The translations under genes were made by a program, and so were the position numbers. 64,000 nt of DNA from Arabidopsis thaliana (lineage: Eukaryota; Streptophyta; Magnoliopsida; Brassicales; Brassicaceae). Every line of letters begins with the position of its first letter. Position 1 is the stretch's first letter. The notes beneath the pieces were generated by a model that worked only from the letters and a program-made list of their open reading frames with translations, had not been told where the DNA came from and made no database searches. Below, piece after piece: positions 36,291 through 49,439 of this stretch. The stretch lies in NCBI RefSeq assembly GCF_000001735.4, contig NC_003074.8, positions 3,596,101 to 3,660,100 on the forward strand. Direction: 5' to 3'.

Positions 36291-36341
36291 ATGTCTACTC
36301 AAACATATCATTCTTCTTTAGCCACTCGATTTCTTCTCTAG
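36291..36341 (+). promoter_or_regulatory. Upstream ORF (16 codons) in the SPY leader
   Basis: ATG at 36291 opens a 16-codon frame (begins MSTQTYHSS) ending TAG at 36339-36341, in the probable first leader exon before the intron 36396-36715. It matters only if transcription starts upstream of it, which I cannot show. Confidence 0.4.
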
Positions 36342-36395
36342 CGGCTCCAGAGGTTTCGTCGCTACAGAGTCAAGTTCCTCTTTTCAGGTTTTGTG

Positions 36396-36715
36396 GTAAG
36401 TAATCGTTAAACCCTAAGTATCGGACCTTGTTGTTTAATCTGTTCGTGTTTACTCTCAATTACATATGCATTCTTCTGCTTAATCGTTTCTTTTAGTTTA
36501 ATTTCTAGGGTTTACATCCCAAAGGTCTGATCTTTTTGCATATTTGTGTGAATCTTAGTTTTTTTTTTTTTTTTTGGAATTGAATGTGATGAGTTGGGTT
36601 TGATACTGTTAAAGATCAAATCTTTAGCTTCGTTGAAGCTTCATATTTATGTCAACAATGCAAGGTTTATTTTTCTTCCACCTTTGATTTGATATTTATA
36701 ATTGTTTCTTTGAAG
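36396..36715 (+). other. Leader intron of SPY
   Basis: Donor TTTGTG|GTAAGT and acceptor CTTTGAAG|GTGAAC bracket 320 nt just upstream of the SPY start codon. Inferred from splice consensus. Confidence 0.6.
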
Positions 36716-36741
36716 GTGAACAAGATTTTAGTTACAAAAAA

Positions 36742-39700
36742 ATGGTGGGACTGGAAGATGATACTGAGAGAGAGAGGTCACCAGTCGTAGAGAATGGTTT
36801 TTCCAATGGGTCTCGGTCTTCTTCTTCTAGCGCAGGTGTTTTGTCTCCATCACGAAAGGTCACTCAGGGGAACGATACACTTTCTTATGCCAATATTCTT
36901 CGGGCAAGAAACAAGTTTGCTGATGCGCTTGCTCTCTATGAGGCTATGCTGGAGAAAGATAGCAAGAATGTTGAAGCTCACATTGGAAAAGGGATATGCT
37001 TGCAGACGCAGAACAAAGGGAATCTAGCTTTCGATTGTTTTTCTGAAGCGATCAGGTTGGATCCGCATAATGCTTGTGCCCTTACACACTGTGGTATACT
37101 TCATAAAGAAGAAGGACGCCTCGTAGAAGCTGCTGAGGTGCAACATTACATTACCTTCTATCTGTGATGATTTGCATTAGAGGGTGCTGCATTAGTTAGA
37201 CCATTGAACTTGTTAAATTGGTGATATGCAATTATGCATTAGGTTTTTTGCTAGGTAATCAGTTTCTAACGATTAATCATCATATTTTGCACAGTCCTAC
37301 CAGAAAGCATTGATGGCAGATGCATCATACAAGCCAGCAGCAGAGTGTTTAGCCATTGTTTTGACCGACCTTGGAACTAGCCTGAAGCTGGCTGGGAATA
37401 CTCAGGAAGGAATTCAAAAGTATTACGAAGCCCTTAAGATTGACCCACACTATGCTGTAATTTTCTGTTCCTCTACCATTTCACACTCTTGGTACCATTT
37501 AACTGATTCTCTAATTCAGTATGTTATAATATATTTATGCAGCCTGCATATTACAACTTAGGTGTTGTATACTCCGAAATGATGCAATATGACAATGCCT
37601 TGAGCTGCTACGAGAAGGCTGCACTTGAGAGGCCTATGTATGCTGAAGCATATTGTAACATGGGTGTCATTTATAAGAACCGTGGTGACTTGGAGATGGC
37701 AATCACTTGTTATGAGAGGTAGCATATCTGTTAATTCATCTCTAACTGTTGACTGGTTTCTTGCTACTTTGTTGAACGTGCAAGTAAGGCGCTGATTTTT
37801 TTCTCTTCTTCTTCTGCCTTTAGATGTCTAGCTGTGTCTCCAAACTTTGAGATTGCGAAGAACAATATGGCCATAGCTCTGACAGATTTAGGAACAAAGG
37901 TAAGAATCCTTAAATTTTATCACAATTTATAACTCAAGTATACTTTTTGTAAGGGGCGCCTTCTGGAAAATTCGTTATAAAACTTCGTTTTGTTTAGCTC
38001 CCCTTTGTGCTGTGTGTGCTTTGTACTTATGTCACGGCAATGGCATTGGAATCTGTTTATGTTCTTTACTAGTGAACTTTTGCGCTGAATAATTTTGATT
38101 TGCAGTTTCTTAATCCTTCTTTTCCATTGGCGAGAAGCTGTTCAGCTGTGAGTACATCTGACTTGTCAAATGTCAATGATATTTCAGGTTAAACTTGAAG
38201 GCGATGTAACCCAAGGAGTGGCATATTACAAGAAGGCTCTCTATTATAACTGGCACTATGCAGATGCTATGTACAATCTTGGGGTGGCTTATGGAGAAAT
38301 GCTAAAGTTCGACATGGTATTTAATTTGTGATTTGTTCATTTCTGTAAGTCAGTAATGGTGTGGTTGTTATCGCGTGTTTATCCTTTCCTCGCCACTTTA
38401 CTCGCTTGATAAAATGATATATATCTTGACTAGTTTATCTACCTAGATTTTTATCCTTCTCCACATGTTCTCGTAATTAATCCAAAACTCTGTATGTAGA
38501 TCTCTATATTATAATGGAATTGTAGAGCCAAAGAATGAAATATGTCTGTGGTCATGATTGCATTCTCAATGTGCAGGCGATTGTCTTCTATGAGCTTGCT
38601 TTCCACTTTAATCCACATTGTGCTGAGGCTTGCAACAATTTGGGAGTACTTTACAAAGACCGTGACAACCTTGATAAAGCTGTGGAGTGTTATCAGGTAA
38701 TATTTTTGCAGATATCTGTAGCGTTTCATGAGAATTTCATTGTGTTTGGTGGCTTATTATATCTCCCAACCTATGTAGATGGCTCTATCAATCAAACCAA
38801 ATTTTGCACAGTCGCTTAATAACCTTGGTGTCGTCTATACAGTCCAGGTTTGATATATATTAAGGGCGGCTTAATGTTTTCTTAATTGAATCTCCTAAGT
38901 CGATAGAATGCCAATTCCTCTGATATTACAGGGGAAAATGGATGCTGCTGCCAGCATGATTGAGAAGGCTATACTTGCTAATCCCACATATGCAGAAGCT
39001 TTTAACAACCTAGGTCTGTTTTCTCATCTTCTGTTCTTTACGAGCTTCCTCACGTGTTACAACTGCTTAGAAACTATATTCCTTTGAAATTTAGATTTTA
39101 TGTTTGTCCTTTTGTTTCTACCTCCCTGGCGCTAAGAGTCTTGTAGTGTCTGTGATAACCAGTTTCATGGTGCGATTCAAATGTAGGTGTTCTTTACAGA
39201 GATGCTGGAAATATAACTATGGCTATCGATGCTTATGAGGAATGCCTTAAGATAGATCCAGATTCTCGCAATGCTGGCCAGGTATCTATACTTTAGCGTG
39301 GTCTTCTTGTTATGAGGTTGAAAGATATATGTGTTTAAAACCTTCTTGTCCCCTTTTGTAGAACCGATTGCTTGCCATGAATTACATAAATGAAGGACTC
39401 GATGACAAACTATTTGAGGCTCACAGGTAAGCACATATATTATTAATGTAGATTTGTATTATGTTGCTTTTATGGGTCTTACAGTGAAAAAATCTTCTGA
39501 ACACAGAGACTGGGGTTGGCGCTTCACAAGATTACACCCTCAATACACTTCATGGGATAATCTGAAAGATCCAGAGCGACCTATCACCATTGGATATATC
39601 TCACCAGATTTCTTCACTCATTCAGTATCTTATTTCATTGAAGCTCCCCTTACGCATCATGATTATACAAAGTACAAAGTGGTGGTTTATTCAGCGGTAG

Positions 39701-41447
39701 TTAAGGTAGGATTTTTACCTATATAACTTATATAGATACATTTTCCCTCTAAGCAATTCATTTCCTGGTTCTCGTGGCATTTTTCCCTTTTGAGCAATCA
39801 TTGGTCTCTCATGGCTTTGCAGGCAGATGCAAAAACATACAGGTTTAGGGATAAAGTGTTGAAGAAAGGTGGAGTTTGGAAGGATATATACGGGATAGAT
39901 GAGAAAAAGATAGCAAGTATGGTCAGAGAGGACAAAATCGACATTTTGGTAGAACTCACTGGTCATACGGCAAACAACAAGTTGGGAACAATGGCCTGCA
40001 GACCAGCACCGGTTCAGGTGAGAGGATATATTAAACCTATCTCATTTTGTTGTTTCGGGTTTTGCCTTTGACTTTCCATTTCAAGTGTACTTATATTGGC
40101 TAAGATACCAGGTTACTTGGATCGGCTATCCAAATACTACGGGTTTGCCCACTGTTGATTACAGAATTACAGATTCGTTGGCTGATCCACCAGATACCAA
40201 ACAAAAGTACGTTTTGGTTCAAGATGCAATTTTGGGTTTCGGAAGTGCTCCAAATAAAAATCTTAATTTTTATTTATTTATTTTGTGATATTTGATTGCA
40301 GGCAGGTCGAGGAGCTGGTTAGGCTTCCGGACTGTTTTCTTTGTTATACACCTTCCCCAGAGGCTGGTCCTGTTTGTCCAACACCTGCGCTTTCTAATGG
40401 CTTTGTCACATTTGGTAGTTTCAACAACCTCGCAAAGGTTAAAAAATTTGTGTCCTTGGATTATGCACACCAATCTCCCCTAGTATCTCTTTCAATGTTT
40501 TGACAGGTTTATCTCTGTTTGTGCAAATCAGATAACTCCTAAGGTGCTGCAAGTGTGGGCTAGGATACTGTGTGCAGTTCCCAATTCTCGTCTAGTGGTA
40601 AAATGCAAACCTTTCTGCTGCGATAGCATTAGGCAGAGGTTTCTCACCACGCTGGAGCAGCTTGGGTTAGAATCAAAGCGTGTTGATCTCTTGCCTTTGA
40701 TTCTTTTCAATCACGACCATATGCAAGCCTATTCCTTGATGGATATTAGGTAAGATTTGACACATAGTGCTCTGTAAAACACCGAGGCTTATAGATTCAC
40801 ATATTTAATTTACATTTATTGCAGTTTGGACACATTCCCTTATGCTGGAACTACCACTACCTGTGAGTCTCTCTACATGGGAGTTCCATGTGTTACAATG
40901 GCTGGCTCAGTACATGCTCATAATGTTGGTGTCAGTCTTCTCACTAAAGTTGGTAAGCTCTTAGCAAAATTTTTTTTTTTTTTTTTGCAAAAATTGTTGT
41001 TAGTCGGACATCTTTTAGCTAATTCAGCCATTTCTTGATTCAGGATTAGGACACCTGGTTGCCAAAAATGAGGATGAGTATGTTCAGCTATCTGTTGATC
41101 TAGCCTCTGATGTCACAGCTCTTTCTAAATTGAGAATGAGTCTCCGGGATCTAATGGCTGGATCTCCTGTTTGTAATGGTCCTTCCTTTGCTGTTGGTCT
41201 TGAATCCGCATATCGGAATATGTGGAAAAAGTACTGCAAAGGTGAAGTGCCGTCCTTAAGGCGAATGGAAATGCTGCAAAAAGAGGTCCATGATGATCCC
41301 TTAATCTCAAAAGACTTGGGACCATCAAGAGTCAGCGTTACTGGAGAAGCCACTCCGTCTCTCAAGGCCAATGGTTCTGCTCCTGTACCTTCCTCTTTAC
41401 CAACCCAATCCCCGCAGCTCTCAAAGAGAATGGACTCCACTAGCTAG
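36742..41447 (+). CDS. SPY: SPINDLY, TPR protein O-fucosyltransferase
   Basis: Seventeen coding exons (36742-37137, 37295-37456, 37543-37718, 37824-37899, 38188-38316, 38577-38696, 38779-38847, 38932-39013, 39187-39281, 39362-39426, 39507-39705, 39823-40017, 40112-40206, 40302-40437, 40532-40749, 40825-40952, 41044-41447) join without a frame break to 914 residues, the known SPY length. Ten or more TPRs fill about residues 45-430 (repeated A-x-x-x-Y/F-x-x-A-L patterns). The C-terminal half is a GT41 catalytic domain ([39 protein letters not shown]). SPY O-fucosylates nuclear and cytosolic proteins including DELLAs and PRR5, repressing gibberellin responses. The acceptor of exon 16 is placed at 40531 after comparing alternatives; an earlier AG at 40505 would shift the frame. 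Confidence 0.97.
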
Positions 41448-42161
41448 ATAACCAGCAAATCGAGCTGCTGCGAAATGCCGGCAGAGAGTCTTGACCCATC
41501 TGGAAAAGGTGTGAAAGAAAGAGTCGATGAGCTTTTCCTGCTATTTACTTCCAAGACAATAGGAACTAGACTTTAGATTACTGCTTGTGTAGTAAAAAGA
41601 ATAGTAAAACCAGCTCTTTCTTTTGTTGTATCTCTTTCTACTCTTAGTTTAGCTTTACATGATTCTTGGGAAGTCGTTAGGTGGTAGTGGATTTGGAGTT
41701 TTTCTTCTCATTTGAGAGATCAAGTTGTTGTGTATCGATTAGGGTTTTAAGGCTTTTTAGGATGTTTTCATGTGTTGGATTTTGACTCATATGATAGTAA
41801 ATATAGTTATAGAAAGCTTTTCGGTGCCTTTACCTATTTCATAATATAATTATCTAAAACTCCTGCTTAAGCTTAATCCCATAGGTGAGACCCAATGAAA
41901 GACTTTTGACTTGTATGATTATGTTGCCAACTCCATATCTCTCTTTAATTAATTAATATGGAGAGAGTAAAAAGGCAAGCAACTAACTACTCTTCAATTC
42001 AACACTTCTTCTGCTCCATTGCTTCCACCAGAACCCTAAAGACCTTATAAAACCCAATCCCAAATCCCTTTGCTCATTCACCACCAAAGCATCCAACTTT
42101 CTTTGCTTCCTCTTTCAAAGCAACACAAAATATTAAATCTCAAGAAACAAAGTAAAGAAAA
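41448..42161. other. Spacer between SPY and CASP2
   Basis: SPY 3' UTR on the left, CASP2 promoter on the right. TATAAAA at about 42047-42053 suggests a CASP2 transcription start near 42080. Confidence 0.5.
42047..42053 (+). promoter_or_regulatory. Probable TATA box of CASP2
   Basis: TATAAAA 109 nt upstream of the CASP2 start codon, consistent with an 80-nt leader. Confidence 0.6.
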
Positions 42162-42952
42162 ATGAAGAACGAATCTACCTTCATTGATGTCCCTGCAGAA
42201 TCCAGCTCAGCCATGAAAGGCAAAGCTCCTCTAATCGGTGTAGCAAGAGACCACACTACTAGTGGCTCAGGTGGATACAACAGAGGACTCGCCATCTTTG
42301 ACTTCCTCCTCCGTTTAGCTGCCATTGTTGCAGCTTTAGCTGCTGCCGCCACGATGGGAACAAGCGACGAGACTCTTCCCTTCTTCACACAGTTCTTACA
42401 GTTCGAAGCTAGCTACGACGATCTACCAACTTTCCAGTACGACTCATAGATGCTTGATTGATCAAACAGATGCTTGTGTTTTTCTTGAGAAACACGTCAC
42501 CTAATTAGGTCATATTTTTTCTTCAGGTTCTTTGTGATTGCCATGGCCCTTGTAGGAGGATATCTCGTTCTGTCTCTTCCAATCTCCGTCGTCACAATCC
42601 TTCGCCCTCTCGCCACCGCCCCAAGACTCCTCTTGCTCGTTCTTGACACTGTATACACTCAAAACTCTTCAAATTATATTGCTTTAAAATAAAACTTTAG
42701 TATCAAGTAAAATACTAAGAATTGTGTTGGGAACAGGGGGTCCTGGCGTTGAACACGGCGGCTGCATCATCGGCGGCAGCAATATCATATCTAGCACACA
42801 GTGGTAACCAGAACACGAACTGGCTCCCCATTTGCCAACAGTTTGGAGACTTCTGTCAAAAATCCAGCGGAGCTGTTGTCTCTGCCTTTGTCTCCGTCGT
42901 ATTCTTCACCATCCTCGTTGTCATCTCCGGCGTCGCTCTGAAAAGACACTAA
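42162..42952 (+). CDS. CASP2: Casparian strip membrane domain protein CASP2
   Basis: Exons 42162-42436, 42527-42650 and 42737-42952 give 204 residues. Four hydrophobic segments are visible (about 50-65, 92-115, 130-155, 180-202). A conserved arginine lies before the first (FDFLLRLAA) and an aspartate in the third (VLDTGVLALN). The first outer loop holds the CASP signature around [10 protein letters not shown] and [10 protein letters not shown]. By family knowledge CASPs form the endodermal plasma-membrane domain that guides lignin deposition for the Casparian strip. CASP2 rather than another CASP is by recognition; CASP1 and 3 are near-identical in plan. Confidence 0.93.
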
Positions 42953-43452
42953 TCAAAACCTTATATGTGTGTTCATCATTATTGTAAAATTTATGTCACC
43001 ATTGTGTAATTATTACTCATCCATGGCCTTGTGAATTGTGTTGTATTAATCTTTTTAAAAAGGAAAATGAAAGTGTGATTGTAGCTCTGCTTTTCTGGAA
43101 AAAAATTGAAATGAGTTTCTCAATTTTTTGTCCACCAAAGCCTATGAGATTATAAATGTCTCCTATATTTGTCTCTACGAAAATACCCGGTAATGATAAT
43201 GTTACAGTGAGTAGCAGAGAAATATCTTACGTGGTGTTATCTTAGTGGACGTTCACGGAGTTGTCGTTGGTCATAATGTTTCTGTCTTCCTTTTTTTGGT
43301 TTAAGGATAAACGAGCCTTCCTGGTGCCACGTCACCTTTTCGTCTTCTGCTACTTCGTCTTCTTCACTAAATGATTCAGTATTTTCTCCTCAATCTTCTC
43401 CATTTTCTCACCAAACCAAAATCGTGAAAGAATATTTTCCCGCTTCATGTAG
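42953..43452. other. Spacer between CASP2 and the LETM1-like gene
   Basis: CASP2 3' UTR followed by a CT-rich likely leader of the LETM1-like gene (about 43330-43452). Nothing else is visible. Confidence 0.5.
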
Positions 43453-46400
43453 ATGGCAGCTAGACTACAACGACCTGGGCTTGTATCCTCAAGGTAAATC
43501 AAACTCACTACAATTTTCAGATCATTCCCAGAAATTTATTAGTGGAATTAATCAAATTTGGGGTTTTCTCCGTCGTCCATCTTCACCAGTGTTCAATTTT
43601 CGATTCCGTTTATACACTCGCTTAGCTCAATCATTAGAGTAGGTGCAGCTTAGTTTAAGTCAAACCCAGAAAAGGGAAACTTAGACGAATGATTCAATTT
43701 TGTACTTTGTTCACGGTAGATCATTCTTTTGATTTTAGTGGCTGCTTAATAACTGAATCTCGCCTTTTGTAGCTCTACTTCAAAACCATGTCTTCCAAGG
43801 ATGTCCATTGTTACTTTCATATCCTGCAAAAGGACTGTACACTTGGAGTACTTATCAAATTGCTTGAGCAATCCGAGGAGCCAATTGTTTGTTAGATATG
43901 GTTTTCTGGAAAGGAGCAACAAGAAGAAATCACAGAGGCTGGTCTTGGCATCTGCTGAAGATGGAGTAGCTATTAATGGAAGTCCTCAGCCAAGATCTAG
44001 TAGTAATTTGGAGGACATGAGGACTAGTTTCACCGGATCATTACAAGACGAAAACAATTCTAATGGACTTAACCAGTCTTTGCATGATGCTGCTAGATCT
44101 ATTGAATTGGCTGTTAAAGAGAAGATTACTCCGTCCAGATTTTCGTGGTTTCCTTCGACTTGGCTTGGTGCTGATAAATATGCATGGGTGAAGACTCTTT
44201 CGTATCAGGTCCGTATGTGCCTTTTAGCTGCACTCTCTTGTTTTACATTAGTTTGATGATTACAGTATTTCTCAGTTCAACTTACATTCATGATTTTACA
44301 GGCTTCTCTGTACTCCTTACTGCAAGCAGTAAATGAGATTTCATCTAGAGGCAATTACAGAGACGAGGATATTAATGTCTTTGTTCAAAGAAGGTACTGC
44401 ACCAATTACTTATTGAATCTGGTATTTGACATGAACACAACTTTTCAATTCGTTTTTTTGTTACCTATAAGTTTATCTCAGCTACTTCCTTGTCTAAAGA
44501 TTAGATTTCTGTAATGGTTAAATCTATCGATGCAATGTCTAAGTTGGCTTTCTGAGTCAGGCCATATCTTCCGGCTAAGCTATTCCTAATGAATCTCAGG
44601 ATCACTATGTTAACTAGTGAACAGAAAGTTTCTAGCTTTTGCAAAGATTGTGTGAGATTTCCAGTGGTGTTGCTTTGTTTTAGTTCCTGCATATTTCCCT
44701 GAGGAATCTTCTTTCATCAATGATGGAAATCTTTCTGGAACTGGTCGTCGCTATCTAACACTTCAACCTTTGAGTTTTTATTTTTAACTATTTTGCTTAT
44801 GTTCAATTTTTGGCATTATGCAGCTTATCACGCCAAGCTGCTCCCCTTGAGAATATGATGCGAGAGAATCTTTCTTCCAAGCATCCTAAAGCCTATGAAT
44901 GGTTTTGGTCCGAGCAAGTTCCTTCCGTGGTGACATCTTTTGTGAATTATCTTGAGGGGGACCAACGTTTTGTTGCTGCCACTTCTGTGTATGTTTTCTT
45001 TTTCAAAACTCCTTCTTTTTGGTTTAATGCTTAGTCTCACCTTATTAGTAAATACTGTAAAACACGAGTTTGATTGTGAGGTTTTGAAAAAGTAATGATT
45101 CTTTATGGTTCCTCCAGCTATGCAAAAGGAAAGTCCGCAGCTGCAAGTAATGAGATTGAAGTGTCACTTCTCATGCTTGTACTCAATTGCATTGCAGCAA
45201 TCACGAAAGTTGGCCCAGCAAAATTTTCCTGCCCACCCTTCTTCTCTATGATTCCAGATACAACTGGAAGATTGATGGAAAAACTTGTAGACTTCGTTCC
45301 ACTCCCTCAAGCGTATCATTCAATCAAAAGCATAGGCCTACAAAGAGAATTTCTTACTCATTTTGGTCCTCGCGCAGCAGTGTGCAGAGTTAATGGTGAC
45401 ATTGATACAGATGAAGTTATTTTCTGGGTTGATCTTATACAGAAACAACTGCAGCGGGCTATAGATAGGGAGAAAATATGGTCAAAGTTAACAACATCCG
45501 AAAGTATAGAGGTAAGAACTGTCCAGAGGATACATTTAAACTGTTTATAGACTTTCTGTGCATTGGTCAAATTAGTTCTTTTTGATGTTTGAATATGAGC
45601 ATAATAGCTTGTCTAGATTACTCACCTTATAAAGTGACTTTGACCATGAGAAAGTGGCACAAATTTAAGGGAGCCCTAGAGGATCTAGATAAAGTGAAGC
45701 TAGTAGAAGCAAAAACAAATAATGGGAGACTATAGTTTACGGAGTTACTTTTCCTAAAAAAACAGTGATTCCAAGTTTATCTCGGTTTTATTACCCTGCA
45801 AGATTTATTGTATACTTGTATATAAATCTTTTGAAGTTAATTGGCACCTGTCGGTGCCTTGCAGGTTTTGGAGAGAGATTTAGCAATTTTTGGATTCTTC
45901 ATTGCTTTGGGCAGGAGCACACAGTCCATTTTAGCTGCAAATGGTTTTGATTCTCTGGAGAATCCTTTGGAAGACCTTGTTAGGTAATTGTCACTGTTTC
46001 ACCCTATTCTCATTCCTATAAACTTTTGTAAGTTTGTGTTTGCTTGTCAAATTGTTGACCAATACTCATGAACTTTTAATATTCAGGCATCTTATTGGAG
46101 GCAGCGTCCTGTACTATCCTCAACTTTCAGCCATCAGTTCATACCAGCTGTATGTAGAGGTAGACATTAATCACATCATCAGTTGAAATTCCCTAAGGAT
46201 TATATTGATGTCTTTTCATGGAAATTAATTGTGTAGGTTGTTTGCGAAGAACTAGAATGGATTCCTTTCTATCCAAACAATACTGGAACACAGCCACCAA
46301 ACCAATCACATGGGCATAAGACCAAACCAGAAGGACCACCCAATTATGAAGTTATTCCCCAACTGTTGGATGTTTGTTCTTATTGGCTACAGAGTTTTAT

Positions 46401-49400
46401 TAAATATAGTAAATGGCCAGAGAATCCATCTAATGTCAAGGCAGCAAAATTCTTATCTAAGGGGTATTTGACATAATGTTTAATTGTTTACTCAATATTT
46501 GGACAAGAAAGAACGTTTTTATTTATCCTGCTGATGGTCTTTCTTAATGTTCAGGCACAAGACTTTGGTTCGGTGTAAAGAAGAACTGGGGATATTAAAG
46601 TAAGATAACGGAACCTCTCTCTCTGATTTATACATTCTTGCCTGCAGTTGGAAAATCACTTTCCTACTTGATTGGTATACTCGACTAATAATTGTGATTG
46701 TCCCTGTGTGAAAAATACTTCCAAGCAAAATCCAAAGCATATGTCTTGGATATTTACAATTATGTCGTAGTTACAACAAATTGAGTGGAAAGCACCCTTA
46801 ACGGCCATCTGCATTAACTTTACATTTGTGACATTCATGATTCTGGAACCTGCCTTTATCAGTTAATCCCAATCTAGCAGACTGTCTGCATTTGGATTAC
46901 TTGTGATGCAGGATGGAAGTAACAAATACCTTCTTTTTTTTTTACAGGAATGCATCATCAATTGTTAGAGAGTCGAACTCATTTGACAAGGTTGGTCTTT
47001 TATGAAATTTTCTATTGGGAAGAACTGTTGTACTTCTTAGTTCTTACACTACTTGTATCCGATTCATGTTAAAGATTTTTGTCATATTGAAGACAATTTA
47101 TATACTAACAGTACATAGTCCCCAGGCCCTAGAAAGTGTAGATGAGGCCCTCGTTAGACTGGAAAGCCTGCTACAGGAGTTGTATGTATCAAACTCATCG
47201 TCTGGAAAGGAACAAATAAAAGCCGCGTGCTCTGACCTAGAGAAAATACGGAAGCTTAAGAAAGAGGCTGAATTTCTGGAGGCAACTTTCAGAGCCAAAG
47301 CAGCTTCCTTGCAACAGGTTTTTTTTTTTCATTGTCACTTTTTGTTTTGATCCTGCTAGTTATAATTTATCTGAATGCTAGATGGACCAAAGCAAACCAA
47401 TTGTATCCCTCTCTAAGCAGTGTAGCATCAGTCTCAGACTCTCAGTATAGGACAATAAAGTAATAATTGAGAGTGCATGTTTTGTTTTTAAATTTGTGTG
47501 GGAGACTATAACCTCATATGTTAAACTCAGGGAGGTGACAAAAATGATTCTCAAGAATCCTACGAGGTACAAAAACGGTATTTTAAAGGGAAAGACACAA
47601 AGAACGCAAATAGTTCTGAGGATCAAGGCAAAAGGTATGCTACCTATTGCTTAGTATTATTCATCTTCATGCTTGCCGTGTTAGTTTCATCTATATAAGG
47701 GTGACTACTCTTTTGTTCCACGCTGGTCACAATGATGTATTTGTTCCCTCTGCATTAGTATAAGTCGTGGATTCTGGGGATTCTTTGTACGGCCTTCAAG
47801 GAAGAAGCTTGATCCTGAGTTATCGGTAAGCTCCATTTTGTGATCCTATCTCAAGTATTCTGGCAACGGGCTTTGCAGTTGTAGTATCCTGAAATTTTCT
47901 GGTGACTCTTCTACGTAGCACTCTGTGTTTGTTCAGTCTGTTACTTAGCATATACTACTCTTTTGTTTTCATTTATGCATTTAAAATCCAGTCATTTCCA
48001 GTCTAGCACGGATAAAGGTTTCAGGAATTAGTTTCGCATATGCAGGGAGATGAATATATTGGGAAATCCAGTGGAAACTTACTTAGCATAGACTCGGAAC
48101 CAATTGAGATCAGCCGATTCGAAATTCTAAGGAACGAGCTAATAGAACTCGAAAAGCGGGTCAAAAGAAGCACTGATCAGTCAGTAGATGAGGAGGTTAG
48201 TAACTGCTGCAAGATTTCTTAGCTGTCAAATTGCTAGTTTCAATAATGCACTCTTTTCATCGTAAGTTAAATAAAAAGCTCATACCGAAAAGGAAAAATG
48301 AAAATACTATTTATCATTTCAGTTGAGTTAACCATCATTTTAGTAAGTCAAACCCTGTATGATGAATAATCCCGCACTAGGATAATTATGTGTTGTGCTC
48401 TTAGCTCTGTTTTTTTCATGATTAAACTTCTCAACATGGTAGAAGATGACCAATCAACTCCCTTATAGTAATCCAAAATGTTGGGTCTTGCGTCTTTTGT
48501 TTCACCAGTACAAGCTTCCAAGTGTTTGTTCATATGTTACAGGAATTAATCTCTGAGGATACACCTCAATCAAGCAGTAGAACGGAAAGTGTTCAGTTGG
48601 TTCAGACTCCCAAGAAGGAAAACATGATGGAGAAAACTCTTCAAAAGCTAAGAGAAGCCACCACGGTATCAATATCTTCAACTAAAGACTACAACTATAT
48701 GGCGTGTTTCTGTGCCATTGGGTCATTGTCTTTTCCTCTTGTCAGCTTTGTTAACATTTTTCCATTTACAGGACGTGTGGCAAGGTACTCAACTTCTTGC
48801 CATTGATTCAGCAGCTGCAGTGCAGCTACTTCGGAGGTCTCTGATTGGTGATGAATTAACAGGAAAAGAAAAGAAAGCCCTGCGCAGAACCATGACTGAC
48901 CTGGCGTCAGTTATTCCCATCGGTATTCTAATGCTTCTTCCTGTAAGTCAAAAATAACCTTACAGATAAGTTTATTTTCACTTCTTTTTTTATTATACAC
49001 TTTTTTCTGAATCACTCCAAGCTACATCTTCAATTAGTTGCTTTGCACAATCTTATGGCGCTAACCTCTGCTGTTTAACATTTCTCATTCACAGCTCCAT
49101 TTTCTAATCTATGGGACTAATATATTTAGTATGCTATTCTGAACAGGTTACAGCGGTTGGTCACGCTGCCATGCTGGCTGGAATTCAGAGATATGTACCA
49201 GGCCTGGTACGCATTCCTTCTCTGTATATAGATTCGTCAGAATTCAAAAACTTCTCATTGAATCAGTTTTGATGATATTCTTCATTCAGATTCCTTCCAC
49301 ATACGGGTCCGAAAGGTTGAACCTATTGAGACAGCTTGAGAAAATCAAGGAACTGCAAACAAATGAAACCGAGAGCGAAGAAGGCGTAGAGGAAATAGCA

Positions 49401-49406
49401 TTATGA
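43453..49406 (+). CDS. LETM1-like membrane protein
   Basis: Eighteen exons (43453-43493, 43773-44208, 44302-44393, 44824-44988, 45118-45511, 45865-45983, 46087-46159, 46237-46463, 46555-46599, 46948-46990, 47126-47317, 47531-47634, 47759-47825, 48046-48195, 48543-48665, 48772-48942, 49147-49206, 49290-49406) join in frame to 872 residues. The start is chosen because the exon-1 ATG opens the frame used by all later exons and gives a Ser/Arg-rich, transit-peptide-like N-terminus. The last 150 residues resemble the LETM1 ribosome-binding-like domain: LLRRSLIGDELTGKEKKALRRT, then a hydrophobic segment with IPIGILMLLPV. A Lys/Glu-rich coiled coil lies at about 570-620. LETM1 proper acts in mitochondrial K+/H+ exchange; this longer plant branch may be plastidial, and I cannot settle that from sequence. 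Confidence 0.9.
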
Positions 49407-49439
49407 GTAGAAGGAAGCAATATAGACTTGTACCTCTAT

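Larger units (their letters stand above)
34225..36741. other. Spacer between VPS55 and SPY with SPY leader
   Basis: Contains the divergent promoters of VPS55 and SPY, a retroposon (34828-35087) and the SPY leader with its intron (36396-36715). No other gene is supported. Confidence 0.5.
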
